Source of the DNA: Apostichopus japonicus
Taxonomy: Eukaryota; Echinodermata; Holothuroidea; Aspidochirotida; Stichopodidae
Length of the DNA: 64,000 nt
Assembly (NCBI RefSeq): GCF_037975245.1
Contig: NC_092568.1
Coordinates: 21,540,501 to 21,604,500, forward strand
Direction: 5' to 3'
The position numbers were made by a program, and so were the translations under genes. This document shows positions 52,162 to 62,722 of the stretch, piece by piece. A model generated the notes under the pieces. It searched no databases. It was given only the letters and a program-made list of their open reading frames with translations, and had not been told where the DNA came from. Numbering within the stretch: the first letter of the stretch is position 1; each line of letters starts with the position of its first letter.

Positions 52162-53274
52162 CTGAAGCAGAACCAAAAGAAATACATATGAAAAAAAATA
52201 TATATATTTTTAGGTTTCACAGATAATCTTCACAGGTGCAACTTTCTCATCTGATGAAGGGTATTTTTTTCTTCAAGACAAAAATGGCCCAAAACTAACT
52301 GATGCATTTTTTTCAAACAGGCAGTCGTTTCAAATTCCCAGTCATATAAAGATGCCGTAATTTCTTCCAAGACGACAGAGAAAAACCGCGTCTGCTTAAT
52401 TTACATGAATAGAATTAATGTATATTAATGCAGCCATGAAAAACCTTCAGCCCACCAGTCATAAAACGATGACTACACCAAAGCTTTGTAAATGTTGAGC
52501 CGTTACTATGGATATCACCATCATGACTTGGCATCAGGCGTCGTTTTGAATTCGAAGGGAAAACAAAAACATCCGAAGAGCAAGTCTGAAAACTTTGATT
52601 TTTCTCCGATTGAGCATTAAACTCAGTATTTGCAGGTTTTACCACTTGTTAAAATCTGGCACCTAAGTCTGGGAGATCTGCCCAATTTACAACAGAAAAT
52701 GTATTAGCAAGAAACTCAAAGAAAAAAACCAAACAAAAGACAATTGTCAAATCAGATTCATAGGACAGGTTCCTGTCTTACTAGTGCATTCTGTTGATGA
52801 GATACCAAACACTAATTTTCATGCATTGATTCACTTGATTTGGAAGCACAGATTGCACTAATAATAATTTATATATGGTGTTAATGTAATTTTAATTGTC
52901 ATTCTTATCCCATCCGAGGTTTTGTTCACAATTGTTATAACTTGTGTTTAATAATCTGGTCCAATTTCTTTGATCATACCTGATCATTATTTTTGTAACA
53001 GTTCTTTTCACGTTCCATGAGATGTAACATAAGCTTACGCAAAACATTTCAGCTACAAAAGGAAACAAATTGAAGACTTTTTAAACGTGTAATCTTCAAA
53101 AAATAGCTTCTAACTTGCAATCTGTTAGGGAGCAGTTGCTTGGAAGTGACCAGTGTGGGGTCCTAGTCAGTGCAGAATCTTATTCCAAACAATACTGAAT
53201 ACATTAATAACAACTACTGCAATCTTTTTAACCAAATGCAAAAATCCATTCTTGATGAAACTATAAAGACTGAC

Positions 53275-53411
53275 CTCTGTGCGGAAAAAGCAGATTCTGT
53301 GTCAATGTAAGCCACGCTGCCATTGGCTGTGCCAAGAGGACGAGGCAAGGTTGCCAAAACGCTGAACATCATACAGAACTGGGTCTTCCCGCAACCTGGG
53401 GGACCAGCAAT
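53275..53411 (-). CDS. RAD51B: RAD51B coding exon 4 (Walker A and YIDTES strand)
   Basis: Residues 101-145, plus two bases of codon 146, begin IAGPPGCGKTQFCMMFSVLA. Walker A (GPPGCGKT) is at residues 103-110, with the nucleotide-binding lysine at 109 and threonine at 110. Further on, VAYIDTESAFSAQ (residues 133-145) matches the family YIDTE segment; its glutamate corresponds to the conserved catalytic-site glutamate of RAD51-type ATPases. The acceptor is TTTCCAG|ATT and the donor CAGAG|GTCAGT, leaving phase 2. Intron 3 (1696 bp) contains a possible plus-strand coding exon at 54353-54480. No ATPase residue looks altered, so the protein is probably functional. Confidence 0.96.
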
Positions 53412-54352
53412 CTGGAAATATAAAAAGAACATTGATTTGAAATTCTCTTTAGTATGACTGAGAGATCTTACCTAAAGGCTGGGACTTTCAGAAGCAATGG
53501 ATTGTACAATAATAGAGAAAGAAGGCAAGGGGGAGGGGGGGGGGGAAGGGGGAACAGGGCACAGCCTGACATCACAGTGTCTCCTAGCTTAATACAATGT
53601 TAACTCCATTTATTATCACTTTTGGTACTATCAATGTCTTATTCCAGATGACATCAACAGAATTTTCCAATTTTTTTTTTTTTTTTATATCATATTTTTA
53701 ATAGTTTTCCAAGTATTAAATTCATTTATCTTTATAATTCAATGTTTTCTATTTGCATTTCATGTTTGCTTACATTGGCTGCTCAACAACAATATTTATC
53801 CGTATTTTTAACAATTTTTTAAAGGATTCCGTATAAATATAACCCTGCAGTCTTTTTGCCTACTGAATCGGTTATCATCAAGAGTGTAGAAAACATGAGT
53901 GCCATTTTGCCAACCATGTGAACGCATCAGCAATACCAGGCAGGATCACAGTAGCCCAAACCCCATATACTTCCCATATTAAAATCAGGAACTGCCAGAC
54001 CCAGGATAAGCATTCAGACTGCCTTAAAGGGTGTGAAGACTCGCGCAAAAAGAAACGTCTAATGCCGGTAATCTGACCTAGTTTCAAATGAGATTGTAAC
54101 AGAAGTGTTTAGACACAACCATCGATCCCAGAAAATACACACACAGCTTGCTACCGTCGGTAATATGACACTAGTGTACAGTCAGTACATACAGCTGCGG
54201 TCAATACCCACAGCACAGTGTACAAACAAAACAGCGATAGACATCTCAGGTCCAGCTAAAGATAACAAGGTATCACATTTCATTACTGTCTACATTTTGT
54301 TGCGATACGAAAAACACGTCACTTGTAAGCAACGGAAAGTTAACTTTTTCAG

Positions 54353-54480
54353 ATGGCCGCACGCAGTTTGGGGCGAGTCTTCAATGCCTTTAACACTGCC
54401 AGACCTTATCCAGCTGTCCAGTTAAATACACCCATCACAGTCGGAGCCCCATCCAAGCATGACTTGAGTCCAGAGGAAAG
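54353..54480 (+). CDS. Candidate first coding exon of an unidentified, probably mitochondrial protein, antisense in RAD51B intron 3
   Basis: The frame opens MAARSLGRVFNAFNTARPYP, runs on through AVQLNTPITVGAPSK and ends HDLSPEE, 42 codons plus two bases. Small hydrophobic and arginine residues without acids for the first 34 positions look like a mitochondrial presequence (inference). A good donor, GAAAG|GTAAGG, follows. An acceptor-like TTTTTCAG lies directly before the ATG, and a possible 5' non-coding exon ends near 54268 (ACAAG|GTATCA). The segment is more GC-rich than the surrounding intron. I do not recognise the family and found no second exon downstream. It may be a real antisense gene, a displaced first exon or chance. 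Confidence 0.45.
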
Positions 54481-55107
54481 GTAAGGAGCCTAACCAGGGA
54501 CTCAACTATTTAGATTATTCATTCACACAACTCACTTTCTGAAATCCAACATCTGTTTTGAGACACCAGACACAATATGACACACCAGTTCTATCTGCGG
54601 TCAAGCGAATCAAATGTGTTAACTTTCCCAGCAATGAAGTCCATCATGTGGAGGTGGTGCACACTTTGCAACTTGACCTACCATCGACTTAATTCTACCA
54701 TTTCAAGCAATTTCTTCTAAATTGTGAACTCATCAGTGAAACTGAAACAAACCTATTCATGAGATGGAGTTGGAAGTGCCTGCTTTATTAATCATATATC
54801 TGACTTCCATTTGGATCATAAGTGAATTACTGTGAGTACATTTTGGAACTTTCTCTCAATCAATTTGTACTCAAACTCACTTTTTGATACACGAAGCATG
54901 TTGGAAATTCTGCTTTAGAAAATAGTGCAAAATTAAGTACTCCTGGCATACTGGCCTCTGAGAGCTCTTGTACTCTTGCTCATACCGCCAGAAACTGTCC
55001 TTGTATTTGCAAATACAAGCACTCATCACGTTGTACTCAAGCAGGTATTACTTGTGTGGAGAGAATTGACACAACATATATGTGAAAAGCTATTTTTACT
55101 ATCATAC

Positions 55108-55209
55108 CTCAGTTATCGTCCCATGAGAAAGACCTCCATGTAGTATGCTATCCAGTGGTGGGAGAGAAGTTGAGAAAAGTCCTGTATTCTGCTTGTAGAT
55201 ATTAAGTAC
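55108..55209 (-). CDS. RAD51B: RAD51B coding exon 3 (linker into the ATPase core)
   Basis: Residues 67-100 start VLNIYKQNTGLFSTSLPPLD and end SILHGGLSHGTITE. The pattern STSLPPLDSILHGG followed by TE is the RAD51/RecA-family stretch just upstream of Walker A, where the family has (S/T)T(x)nLDxxLxGGxxxGxxTE. The acceptor is TTTACAG|GTACTT and the donor GAG|GTATGA, both phase 0, giving exactly 34 codons. Intron 2 is 1195 bp. The next exon begins IAGPPGCGKT, completing the expected TE-I-x-G-P-P-G sequence across the junction. That strongly supports the splice sites chosen. Confidence 0.94.
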
Positions 55210-56404
55210 CTGTAAATTGAGGAGGGAAAACAAAAATGGTATCACTTTCAACAAAATACTCTGCGGGATAGGAAAAAACATATCTTCATTCACACATCTG
55301 TTGGTGACATGGATTGTTGAAAGGTGAATAATGGAGTTTTAGTTGAATGAGAAGCGAGTTATTACAGTATATGGTGCTTAAGACAGCTGAACCCATAGGG
55401 AAAATAATGTCGTCAAAAAATAGGAATAGATGCGAAATAATTAAGACGATATCACATGGCAATATGTTATGTAAAAAAACAGACAAATTGAGGGAGTTTA
55501 ACAGAAAATCACAAACCCACAGGCTACTTTTTTTTTAAACTTGTTCCATTCAAATGCATTTTCTGAACCACATACCTCATTGCAAAAATCAAACCCATTC
55601 TGCTTATTATAACACTAGACATTTTGTCATGGACATGATTACACAGAAGTCAACAAACTATAACTAGATGATGTGATTATTATTCTGAGCAACATTAAAT
55701 GCCAGTAGGTTGCTGTAAATTCTGACCAGATGTTGTATCAGATATGGACCGGATGATTGCCATATTGACTTTACCATTTTGCAATATGCAGATAGGCAAT
55801 ATTAACTTTGTCGTAATGAATGTCTAAAAAGAGTAACTTTACTGCAAACTGATTGGTTCTTGTTATCTTGTGATCAAATCTAGTATTCTGATAAAGCTGG
55901 AAGTAAGATGGTTCTTTTTCAACACCTGTTGAAAATAACTTAGTCTCGCTACAAATCTCAAAGGTGTAGGACATCTGTACTTGGCAAATAAAAGTCAGCA
56001 GTATTTCTCTTTGTTTTTTTTTAAATTTTAATAATATCACTGACCATTTAACATTACAGATCAATGCCTTACTTTTTAAACTGATTCTATTTTATGATTC
56101 TGGCCATTTCCTACTTGGCACGCTAACAAAAGGCCATTGCAAAAGACAGGTTTACAACATACGGGACTGTCGACACAGCAACGTGAGTGCAACTGTTCTA
56201 AAAATTACCTTGCCAAAAACAAGTCTAACTTATTGGTCTTGTGGAAGTCAAAGTAACAAGGACTACTTAAGACAAGTGGCCAACCAGAACATTCCTACGT
56301 AGGAATTGGAATGGAAATTATCGGGTAATTCCTCAAAGATGTCAGAAGGGTCGATATGTGACAGAATTCTGCAAATACAGAAACAAATCCATCTTCGAAC
56401 TCAC

Positions 56405-56518
56405 TGTATTATGCTGCGGTATGACTGCTCTACTGACATCTTCTATCAGCTCCCTGAGTTTAACTCGAGAGAGGCCAGTCACCTTCATCAACTCCAATTC
56501 ATTCTTGGAGAGAAAGTC
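56405..56518 (-). CDS. RAD51B: RAD51B coding exon 2 (helix-hairpin-helix-like N-terminal domain)
   Basis: Residues 29-66 begin DFLSKNELELMKVTGLSRVK and continue through LRELIEDVSRAV to PQHNT. The ELELMKVTGLS segment is a hallmark of the RAD51B N-terminal helical domain, which in RAD51-family proteins precedes the ATPase core. The acceptor is CTTTAG|GAC and the donor ACA|GTGAGT; both junctions are phase 0, so exon 1 (57822-57905) joins in frame. Intron 1 is 1303 bp and holds a 118-bp tandem array. The exon is exactly 38 codons with no internal stop. The identification rests on family knowledge plus splice-phase consistency. Confidence 0.93.
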
Positions 56519-56817
56519 CTAAAGTAGAGATTACAATACGTAAAGAGACGAAGAAAGAGAAACCGTTAATGACACTTCTCAAACTTTGATGAATGTCACC
56601 ATCGGTTAGCTGTATCGCCTGCTGAAGAAAAAGAAGAGTTGAATATCATGACCGAAAGTATGCAATCCAAGTTAACTTGCCTGCACATCCACTCATACTT
56701 TCTACCAGCTAAGGGTATTTGATAAATACTCATGCTATACTGTAGGACTGCTTCTCGGTCAAAGCAGATGTCATTAGCTGACCTGGCACAGATGAGACAC
56801 ATGAGGTTACTGTATGC

Positions 56818-56955
56818 CACCACAATTGGTCAAGGGGACTAGCCTTAGTTTAATGGGGCTCAAACTAATGTTGTTATTAATGTATAACCTATGAATGATA
56901 TTATTTGTTAGGGAACTTATCGTTAGGCCAAGGACAAGCCAAAAAATTAGAATAG
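56818..56955 (+). repeat. Left arm of a 2.5-kb inverted-repeat structure
   Basis: Matches the reverse complement of 59148-59283 over about 135 bp: CACCACAATTGGTCAAGGGG, GGACTAGCCT, ATGATATTATTTGTTAGGGA, ACTTATCGTTAGG and AAAAATTAGA. It lies in RAD51B intron 1. Confidence 0.8.
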
Positions 56956-57024
56956 AATATCACATGCAAAACTAGACTGTGCCTTGACCCATTTGCTATG
57001 ATTATTTTGAAATCCTTCACTAAT

Positions 57025-57125
57025 TCTGCCAAGGTTTCTAACAAACAACATGGCTATCCATGAGTATATATCGCCCAGTCAGACATGCTTAGGAGGTAAC
57101 TGTAGAGTAAGTTTAAGTACTATCT
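57025..57125 (-). repeat. Inverted, diverged copy of the 118-bp unit
   Basis: AATTCTGCCAAGG, TCTAACAAACAACATGGC, ATCCATGAGTATATATCGCC, CCAGTCAGACATGCTTAGGA and AGAGTAAGTTTAAGTA are the reverse complement of the tandem units that begin 80 bp later. Confidence 0.85.
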
Positions 57126-57202
57126 TATTCTTCCCTTTTTAACTAGTGACACTTGATGGCTTGGTGTCAGAACTGATCCTGGCCATTTTTAACAAAAGCC
57201 TC

Positions 57203-57665
57203 GTTGTTTGTTAGAACCCTTGGCAGAATTAGAAGGTTATTACTACTTAAACTTACTCTGCATGTTCAGATACCTTTTAAGCATGTCTGACTGGGGCGAT
57301 ACATACTCATGGATGGCCACGTTGTTTGTTAGAGCCCTTGGCAGTATTAGAAGGTTATTACTACTTAAACTTACTCTGCATGTTCAATTACTTTCTAAGC
57401 ATGTCTGACTGGGGCGATACATACTCATGGATGGCCACGTTGTTTGTTAGAGCCCTTGGCAGTATTAGAAGGTTATTACTACTTAAACTTACTCTGCATG
57501 TTCAATTACTTTCTAAGCATGTCTGACTAGGGCGATACATACTCATGGATGGCCACGTTGTTTGTTAGAGCCCTTGGCAGTATTAGAAGGTTATTACTAC
57601 TTAAACTTACTCTGCATGTTCAATTACTTTCTAAGCATGTCTGACTGGGGCGATACATACTCATG
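57203..57665 (+). repeat. 118-bp tandem array, four copies
   Basis: GTTGTTTGTTAGAGCCCTTG starts at 57203 (AACCC variant), 57321, 57439 and 57557, exactly 118 bp apart. Copies 2-4 are nearly identical, and copy 1 is slightly diverged (CAGATACCTTTTAAGC vs CAATTACTTTCTAAGC). The recurring plus-strand open frames (LLLLKLTLHVQLLSKHV) are by-products of the repeat. It sits in RAD51B intron 1. Confidence 0.97.
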
Positions 57666-57821
57666 GATATATAACAGCTATTTCCTCTCATCTTGGTGTG
57701 AATCAAGGGCTTTCAATAGTTAACTTTGAACCAAACTTTAAAAGGCCAGATAATGGTATGTTACTTTTTTGTAATATCTGAAGATCAATTCTTATACTTT
57801 TTTTTATTTAACATTATTTAC

Positions 57822-57905
57822 CTTACATGTGCAGATACCATGCCTCTTTAGTCTCATGGCTAGTTCTGGCGAAACTCCAATTCTCTGCAGCGTCTTTGAA
57901 GCCAT
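57822..57905 (-). CDS. RAD51B: RAD51B coding exon 1 (start codon, N-terminal helical region)
   Basis: This exon encodes residues 1-28 of a RAD51B orthologue, the RAD51 paralogue that acts in homologous-recombination repair in the BCDX2 complex with RAD51C, RAD51D and XRCC2 (established for the family). The frame starts MASKTLQRIGVSPELAMRLK and ends RHGICTCK. From memory this resembles vertebrate RAD51B, which starts with a similar MxSKxLxRxG segment followed by a CxDFL stretch after the first splice. The ATG at 57905 is followed by G and is the natural family start. The donor AAG|GTAAAT follows codon 28 in phase 0. No CpG island or TATA box stands out upstream. The exon lies inside a large inverted-repeat structure (56818-59283). 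Identity is strong because the next five exons continue the same protein in frame. Confidence 0.93.
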
Positions 57906-59147
57906 GCCTTGCTCTCATACAGACCAGATTATAGTTTTAGCAGAAAGCTTAACCCTGCCGAAATAAAGGAGTTGTTTTCCCTTTGGATAAAAGTAAAGAC
58001 AAAAACAAAACAAAACAAAAGACTGTGTGAAGGTTGCAAAATGATTGCAAATAATTTATGTGAAAAGAACTTCTCTTCTGAATTTAAAGTTAATCGGTAT
58101 TAAGCCGGAAACTTTAATACACTTAAACTTGCCAAAATTTCTACACTGTAATTTCTTTTAGATTCTAACCATCCAAATGAGTCTAAGACATCAATTGAGG
58201 AGTGTCGACTTAGATTGGAATTAAAATGTCTGTGTGGTGATACGGATTATATGCTGTCAGTGTCTTAGACTAAGTAGTTCAGTCACTTAAATCAATGAGC
58301 CCCAGATGTTTTCTCAACAGATAAAAAGTATTATAGAAATGCAACCAAGACTGATAGCATTGCTTTTATCAACTTCCGTCTACAACGTATGTTAAAATTA
58401 ATTTTATGACTTGAGTCGTATTCTAACGTGACTTTCACCATTTCCTGAATAGGATAAATGTAGAGTATACTTGTTTACGTATCATTCAGTGTAAACCTGA
58501 AAGTCAATGTCTGTCCAGTTGCAATTAATCACAGAAGAGGTCATGCTGGTACACTTGACTATGAGCATACATGCAGTTTCACATCTTACCTTTATGACTG
58601 TTCATCAATAACCACCTATTTTTTATTTACCATAAATTTTAAAAAAAAATTGAGTTTACTTTGAAAGACAACAATGAGTCTGGTGAGGAAAGAAAAATAT
58701 GTACCGATTAATTAAGAGGTAAGCATTCTTAAAAAAATAAAAAATAAATCTAGACTATGTGTTGTGTTACCATTTAACCTGGTTCTCATACAGAGTAACT
58801 TTATATTACATTCCTTAGAAAATCGTTTATGAACTTCACCAAACTTTGTATATTCTTAACATTAAGGTCAAATGGGGGAAAGATAACAAGTTTTTATGAT
58901 TTGCAATGATCTGCAAATAATACCTTCAATAGACTCATGGAATTTGACAAACTGGGGCATTTCTGTTCTATAGCTTCTGATCTCTTGTGTGACAATGCAG
59001 TAACAATTCAGTCAAAACTAATCACGTTGTTGGAAGACTCATCCTCAGCAAAGCAGGTTGTAGACCTGGGCTGTACAGTCTGATGACTCTGGGTACAAGT
59101 GACAAACTTAGGCCTTCACTAAGCCTAGTCTGTAACAAGACTAAGTG
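57906..59147. other. Region upstream of the RAD51B start codon
   Basis: It should hold the 5' UTR and promoter of RAD51B. No TATA box, CpG island or clear initiator was identified. Poly(A)/poly(T) runs and an imperfect hairpin (CACTAAGCCTAGTC / GACTAAGTGAGG, about 59115-59152) are present. Confidence 0.4.
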
Positions 59148-59283
59148 AGGAGGCTTAAATTTTTAGATTGGTCTGGACCTAACACTAAGTTCCCTAACAA
59201 ACAATATCATTAACAAGTTATATACATTACTCCATTAGCCTGAACCTTACATAGGCTAGTCCTCTCAACCAATCATGGTGCAC
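59148..59283 (-). repeat. Right arm of the 2.5-kb inverted-repeat structure
   Basis: Its reverse complement reads CACCATGATTGGTTGAGAGG, GGACTAGCCT, ATGATATTGTTTGTTAGGGA, ACTTAGTGTTAGG, TAAAAATTTAAG, in the same order as 56818-56955. The arms enclose RAD51B exon 1 and the 118-bp array. Confidence 0.8.
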
Positions 59284-60745
59284 ATATGGTGTTCCCTAAA
59301 CTTGCGTAGTGTGCCAAATGTGACTGGACTTTGAGTAATTAAACTTTATAACTTCCTAAGGGACCTTTAATATTGACCTGGGCCTTCCTTTGACCGGGGT
59401 TAAACATATTCAGTCGCACTGATAGACAAGGACTGTATAGTTGCTGTGTTTGCAAGTCAATTATTAACACTTCTTCAATTGCAATTCCAGTCTACAATTT
59501 AGTCTTTATGATGGCCACAAAATTGCCACCGTGAAACAAGTTAACATCAGTTTTGTATTTTGAGACACTTCGTGGATTGTTCCACCCATTTAGCTGAATT
59601 AAACAGTTAACTTCGACACATGCCTGAAGTTTGGGAAATATTTACTCACTTTTCCAACATTAAGTTAATACCTTACTAGTATTATTGAAAATTTACCATA
59701 TTTCCATCATAGTTCATACACATATATCTAGCCTAGCCTAATTTAATATTGGGTATCCTAGGCATAGACTTAGCTTAAGTTATGTTGATTTACAGTCTCA
59801 AGAAGTCAACGTCGCCCGTCTGCTATCACAAGCCGAACTCTTATTAGTGTTATACAGGGTTAGTGCCTAGATGCCCTAGCCTGTGTCACTTTGTAATGCA
59901 ACTTAGTCCCAACCCCATGTTCATAACGTCGAATGTTGACATTCTGCTACCTTGCAACATGTACGTTACTTCTTCTGACAGTGACAGATGGCTAAGTAAA
60001 GGCGTTTTTTTTCTCCGAAGCGGTTTACATTGCACGCCGAAATAGGACGGATGGGTGGGTGGACCACATTGCAAGGGTTATGTTCGGTTTCCTTCTGCAC
60101 TGACGGTATATTGTGTTGTTTATGTATGACCCAATCAACTTCCCATGCCTTTCAACTCAATTGCAATATAACTAACTGTGCTGCCCTGGGCACTATCATT
60201 CCTCGTCGTATGTAATCAAAATTCCCGGGGAAGTATTCTGCTCTGCTGCCACCACAACAACAATTTGACGCACCTTCGCTGTCACATTGAGTATAGGGCT
60301 AATTTATAGGTGTAACAAAATTGGTATAAGCAATTTTCTGACTTTTGGAAAGAAATTTTACCTAATTTTACAAGTATTACTCAAATTAAGATTTCAATTG
60401 ATTAAATCAAAGCCTCGTCCCATTTCTTTTGTACATTTATTCCATTTTAGATCCTAGCAGTAACACTTCGTCCCTCGGACAATCTGTTTCATATTAATCA
60501 GGTTAAGAGCAACTTCAAACGACGCGGAGAATACTGGATTACGAGTGGTATACTAGGTGTGATTATATTTTATACAGTTAAATTTAAATTGTGACCAAGA
60601 AAATGTGGAAAACGAGATGGGGAACTTTAATAACTACATGTTCTACAACAATGTATTATTTTGACATCACAGAACGCTAATCTAATACTTTTTAAGAAAA
60701 GTCACCAAGGAAAGAACCTGGGCACGAAAACCAAACTACCGAACC
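59284..60745. other. Noncoding, nothing recognised
   Basis: Sequence beyond the inverted-repeat arm with no recognised exon, repeat array or RNA gene. A slightly GC-richer patch is at 59800-60080. Confidence 0.4.
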
Positions 60746-61063
60746 GTGACTGATCCGCTCTCAACCCCAGTCCCCTTGCATCGGGACTGTGACTGTGTGA
60801 TCATCGAAAGGGAACAGATACTACACATGATCTTAAACAAAAGGCCGAGAAGCGATATCATATCCAAAGAAGAGTTTGTGCTTGAAAGTGTTTTTTGTGT
60901 GGATAGGGAGCGGAATGGCTGTATAACATATATCCGAGAAGGTAATGATAAAAGAACTGACGAAAATACTGTAAATGGAAGTTACAATGAATCTCCTTAT
61001 CTTTTTTATTCTTTTCATTCTTTTTTATTGCACAAATTCGTTATTACTCTTTTACATAAATAA
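60746..61063 (+). CDS. Unassigned open frame, possible exon
   Basis: An open frame runs from a stop upstream of about 60691 to the stop at 61061-61063; its first ATG is at 60827. It reads, in part, DCDCVIIEREQILHMILNK and KEEFVLESVFCVDRERNG. The mixed charged composition up to about 60941 looks more protein-like than the F/Y/S-rich remainder, and a donor-like GAGAAG|GTAATG sits at 60941. No family is recognised, no acceptor is convincing and no partner exon was found. It lies about 2.8 kb upstream of the RAD51B start codon on the opposite strand. This is a weak candidate only. Confidence 0.15.
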   Translation: MTDPLSTPVPLHRDCDCVIIEREQILHMILNKRPRSDIISKEEFVLESVFCVDRERNGCITYIREGNDKRTDENTVNGSYNESPYLFYSFHSFLLHKFVITLLHK

Positions 61064-61654
61064 TCAAACACCACTGCACATTCACCTGTGTCGGCAACTC
61101 GTTGCCTAGCCTACTACTCCATCTTCCGTTGGTCACCCACTCTCCATACCATTATGGTAACGGAACTCAATAGGCCTACATAATAGTGTAATATATAACT
61201 GAGAAAAGTTGTCAAATTGATTTATCCCTGCTTCTAAATTACGTTCTGAGCGTTCACTTCTTTTCTGCAAGGAACATTCAAACGATATCATTATCACGCC
61301 ACAAAAAGCACAATATTCGTACAGTGTGTATTGTAGTGCAGTGCGTTATTCCCCACAACAGAGTTATATTGCTTTCAAGTTTACAAGAGATACATTATTT
61401 AAAAGATTAGTTAGACTGTAATGAAATAATTCTGACACATATCAAAGCATTTAAATACTTATATTATTAAACAAACACGAATCGAAAAGTTAAGACCTTG
61501 GTCACGTGATCTTTTTTTTTACAACTGTTGCATATCAATTAACTATTAGATGGCGCTCTGTCACTTGATGTTCGTAACAAAATCGAGTCCGATAAACCTA
61601 CTGAACAAATCGGCACAGTCTTTACATTGACTTTAAGGTTTACAAAATAGCTAA

Positions 61655-61755
61655 TCTAAAACCGTTTCCGACTACTTCCAACTAATTTAACTTTAAGGGG
61701 GTGGTATGGGCTCCCCTATATCGATCATAAATATGTGTTGCCACATCATTATAAC
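61655..61755. repeat. Tandem repeat unit interrupted by the hAT-like element (left part)
   Basis: CCGTTTCCGACTACTTCCAA, CTAATTTAACTTTAAGGGGG, GGGCTCCCCTATATCGATCA, TATGTGTTGCCACAT matches the units at 63616-63900. Its continuation lies at 63608, beyond the inserted element. Confidence 0.9.
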
Positions 61756-61830
61756 CAGTGGCGGAGATTTCTTGTCAGAAGTGGGGGGGTTGCAGGCCAT
61801 TGATGAAATAAAAAGTCATAACTGCTGGCT

Positions 61831-61945
61831 CACTATCTAAGTGGAGCGCCACCATAAGTTGGCCGCGCGAAGTGCACAAGAATTTTTGGCAAATATTGCC
61901 TCCCAAATTGCAGTAAATGGCACTGCCCAGGCCTTGAAAAGCTGC
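61831..61945. repeat. Internal hAT module, copy 1
   Basis: ACTATCTAAGTGGAGCGCCA, CCATAAGTTGGCCGCGCGAA, then GCAAATATTGCCTCCCAAAT, AAATGGCACTGCCCAGGCCT. Confidence 0.85.
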
Positions 61946-61989
61946 ATTTAACAAGGGGCGTATGCAGGATTTTCTAACCCGGGGGACGC

Positions 61990-62102
61990 GTATTACTATC
62001 TAAGCGGAGCGCCACCATAGGTTGGCGCGCAGCGTACAAGCAAATTTCTGGTTTTGGTACCCCCAGATCACCGGAAATGGCACTTCTCGGGCTTGAAACT
62101 GA
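61990..62102. repeat. Internal hAT module, copy 2
   Basis: ACTATCTAAGCGGAGCGCCA, CCATAGGTTGGCGCGCAGCG, ACCCCCAGATCACCGGAAAT, GGCACTTCTCGGGCTTGAAA. GCGCCA/TGGCGC can form a short stem with an 8-base loop. Confidence 0.85.
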
Positions 62103-62617
62103 CCAACCATATGTACACTTTTGCCTGAGAACCAAGTTTTTTCCAAATACTTTTTTTCTCATCTATAACCTTTTTGAAGATTGTCACCAGTCACACATCA
62201 TGTTCGACTTCATCACATATCCTGTGGATCATTGCTTTTGTAGGTGATTCTTCATCGCGGCCCACAATATCCGTCAGCCCCACTGTTCAGAATTTGAAAA
62301 TTCACAATTCTCGTGAATAAATTCACTTCAAAACATACCCATAATGTTGCACAAAATATCATCTATGGACAACCGATATAGAAAAACTTCCTTCAAACCC
62401 TAACAGACGGGTCAAAATTGCACGAGTATGATGAAGTATGATGAAGAATGTTGGTTAGGGAATTTTCGAAAATTCAGACGGCTACTAAAAAATTTCGTTG
62501 AAGGAAATAAAAATATACCAGATATTTCCGAATCCGAACACTACACACATCGACAGTTTTGAGCATGGGCGCAGATCAGTCTTGGATAATGGTGGGGACG
62601 CGTGTCTGTTCTATGAC

Positions 62618-62722
62618 ACTATCTAAGCGGAGCGCGACCATGGGTTCGCGCGTAGCGTACGATTTTTTGGGGCAAATATACCTCCCAGATCGCCGGAAAT
62701 AACACTTCCCAGACCTAATGAT
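62618..62722. repeat. Internal hAT module, copy 3
   Basis: ACTATCTAAGCGGAGCGCGA, CCATGGGTTCGCGCGTAGCG, GCAAATATACCTCCCAGATC, GCCGGAAATAACACTTCCCA. The stem bases have changed on both sides (GCGCGA/TCGCGC), keeping the pairing. Confidence 0.85.

Noticed and set aside
55771-56064. Minus-strand frame containing KITRTNQFAV, tested as the VILTNQ exon
   Set aside because: It lies between exons 2 and 3, so the order is wrong, and the surrounding residues do not match.
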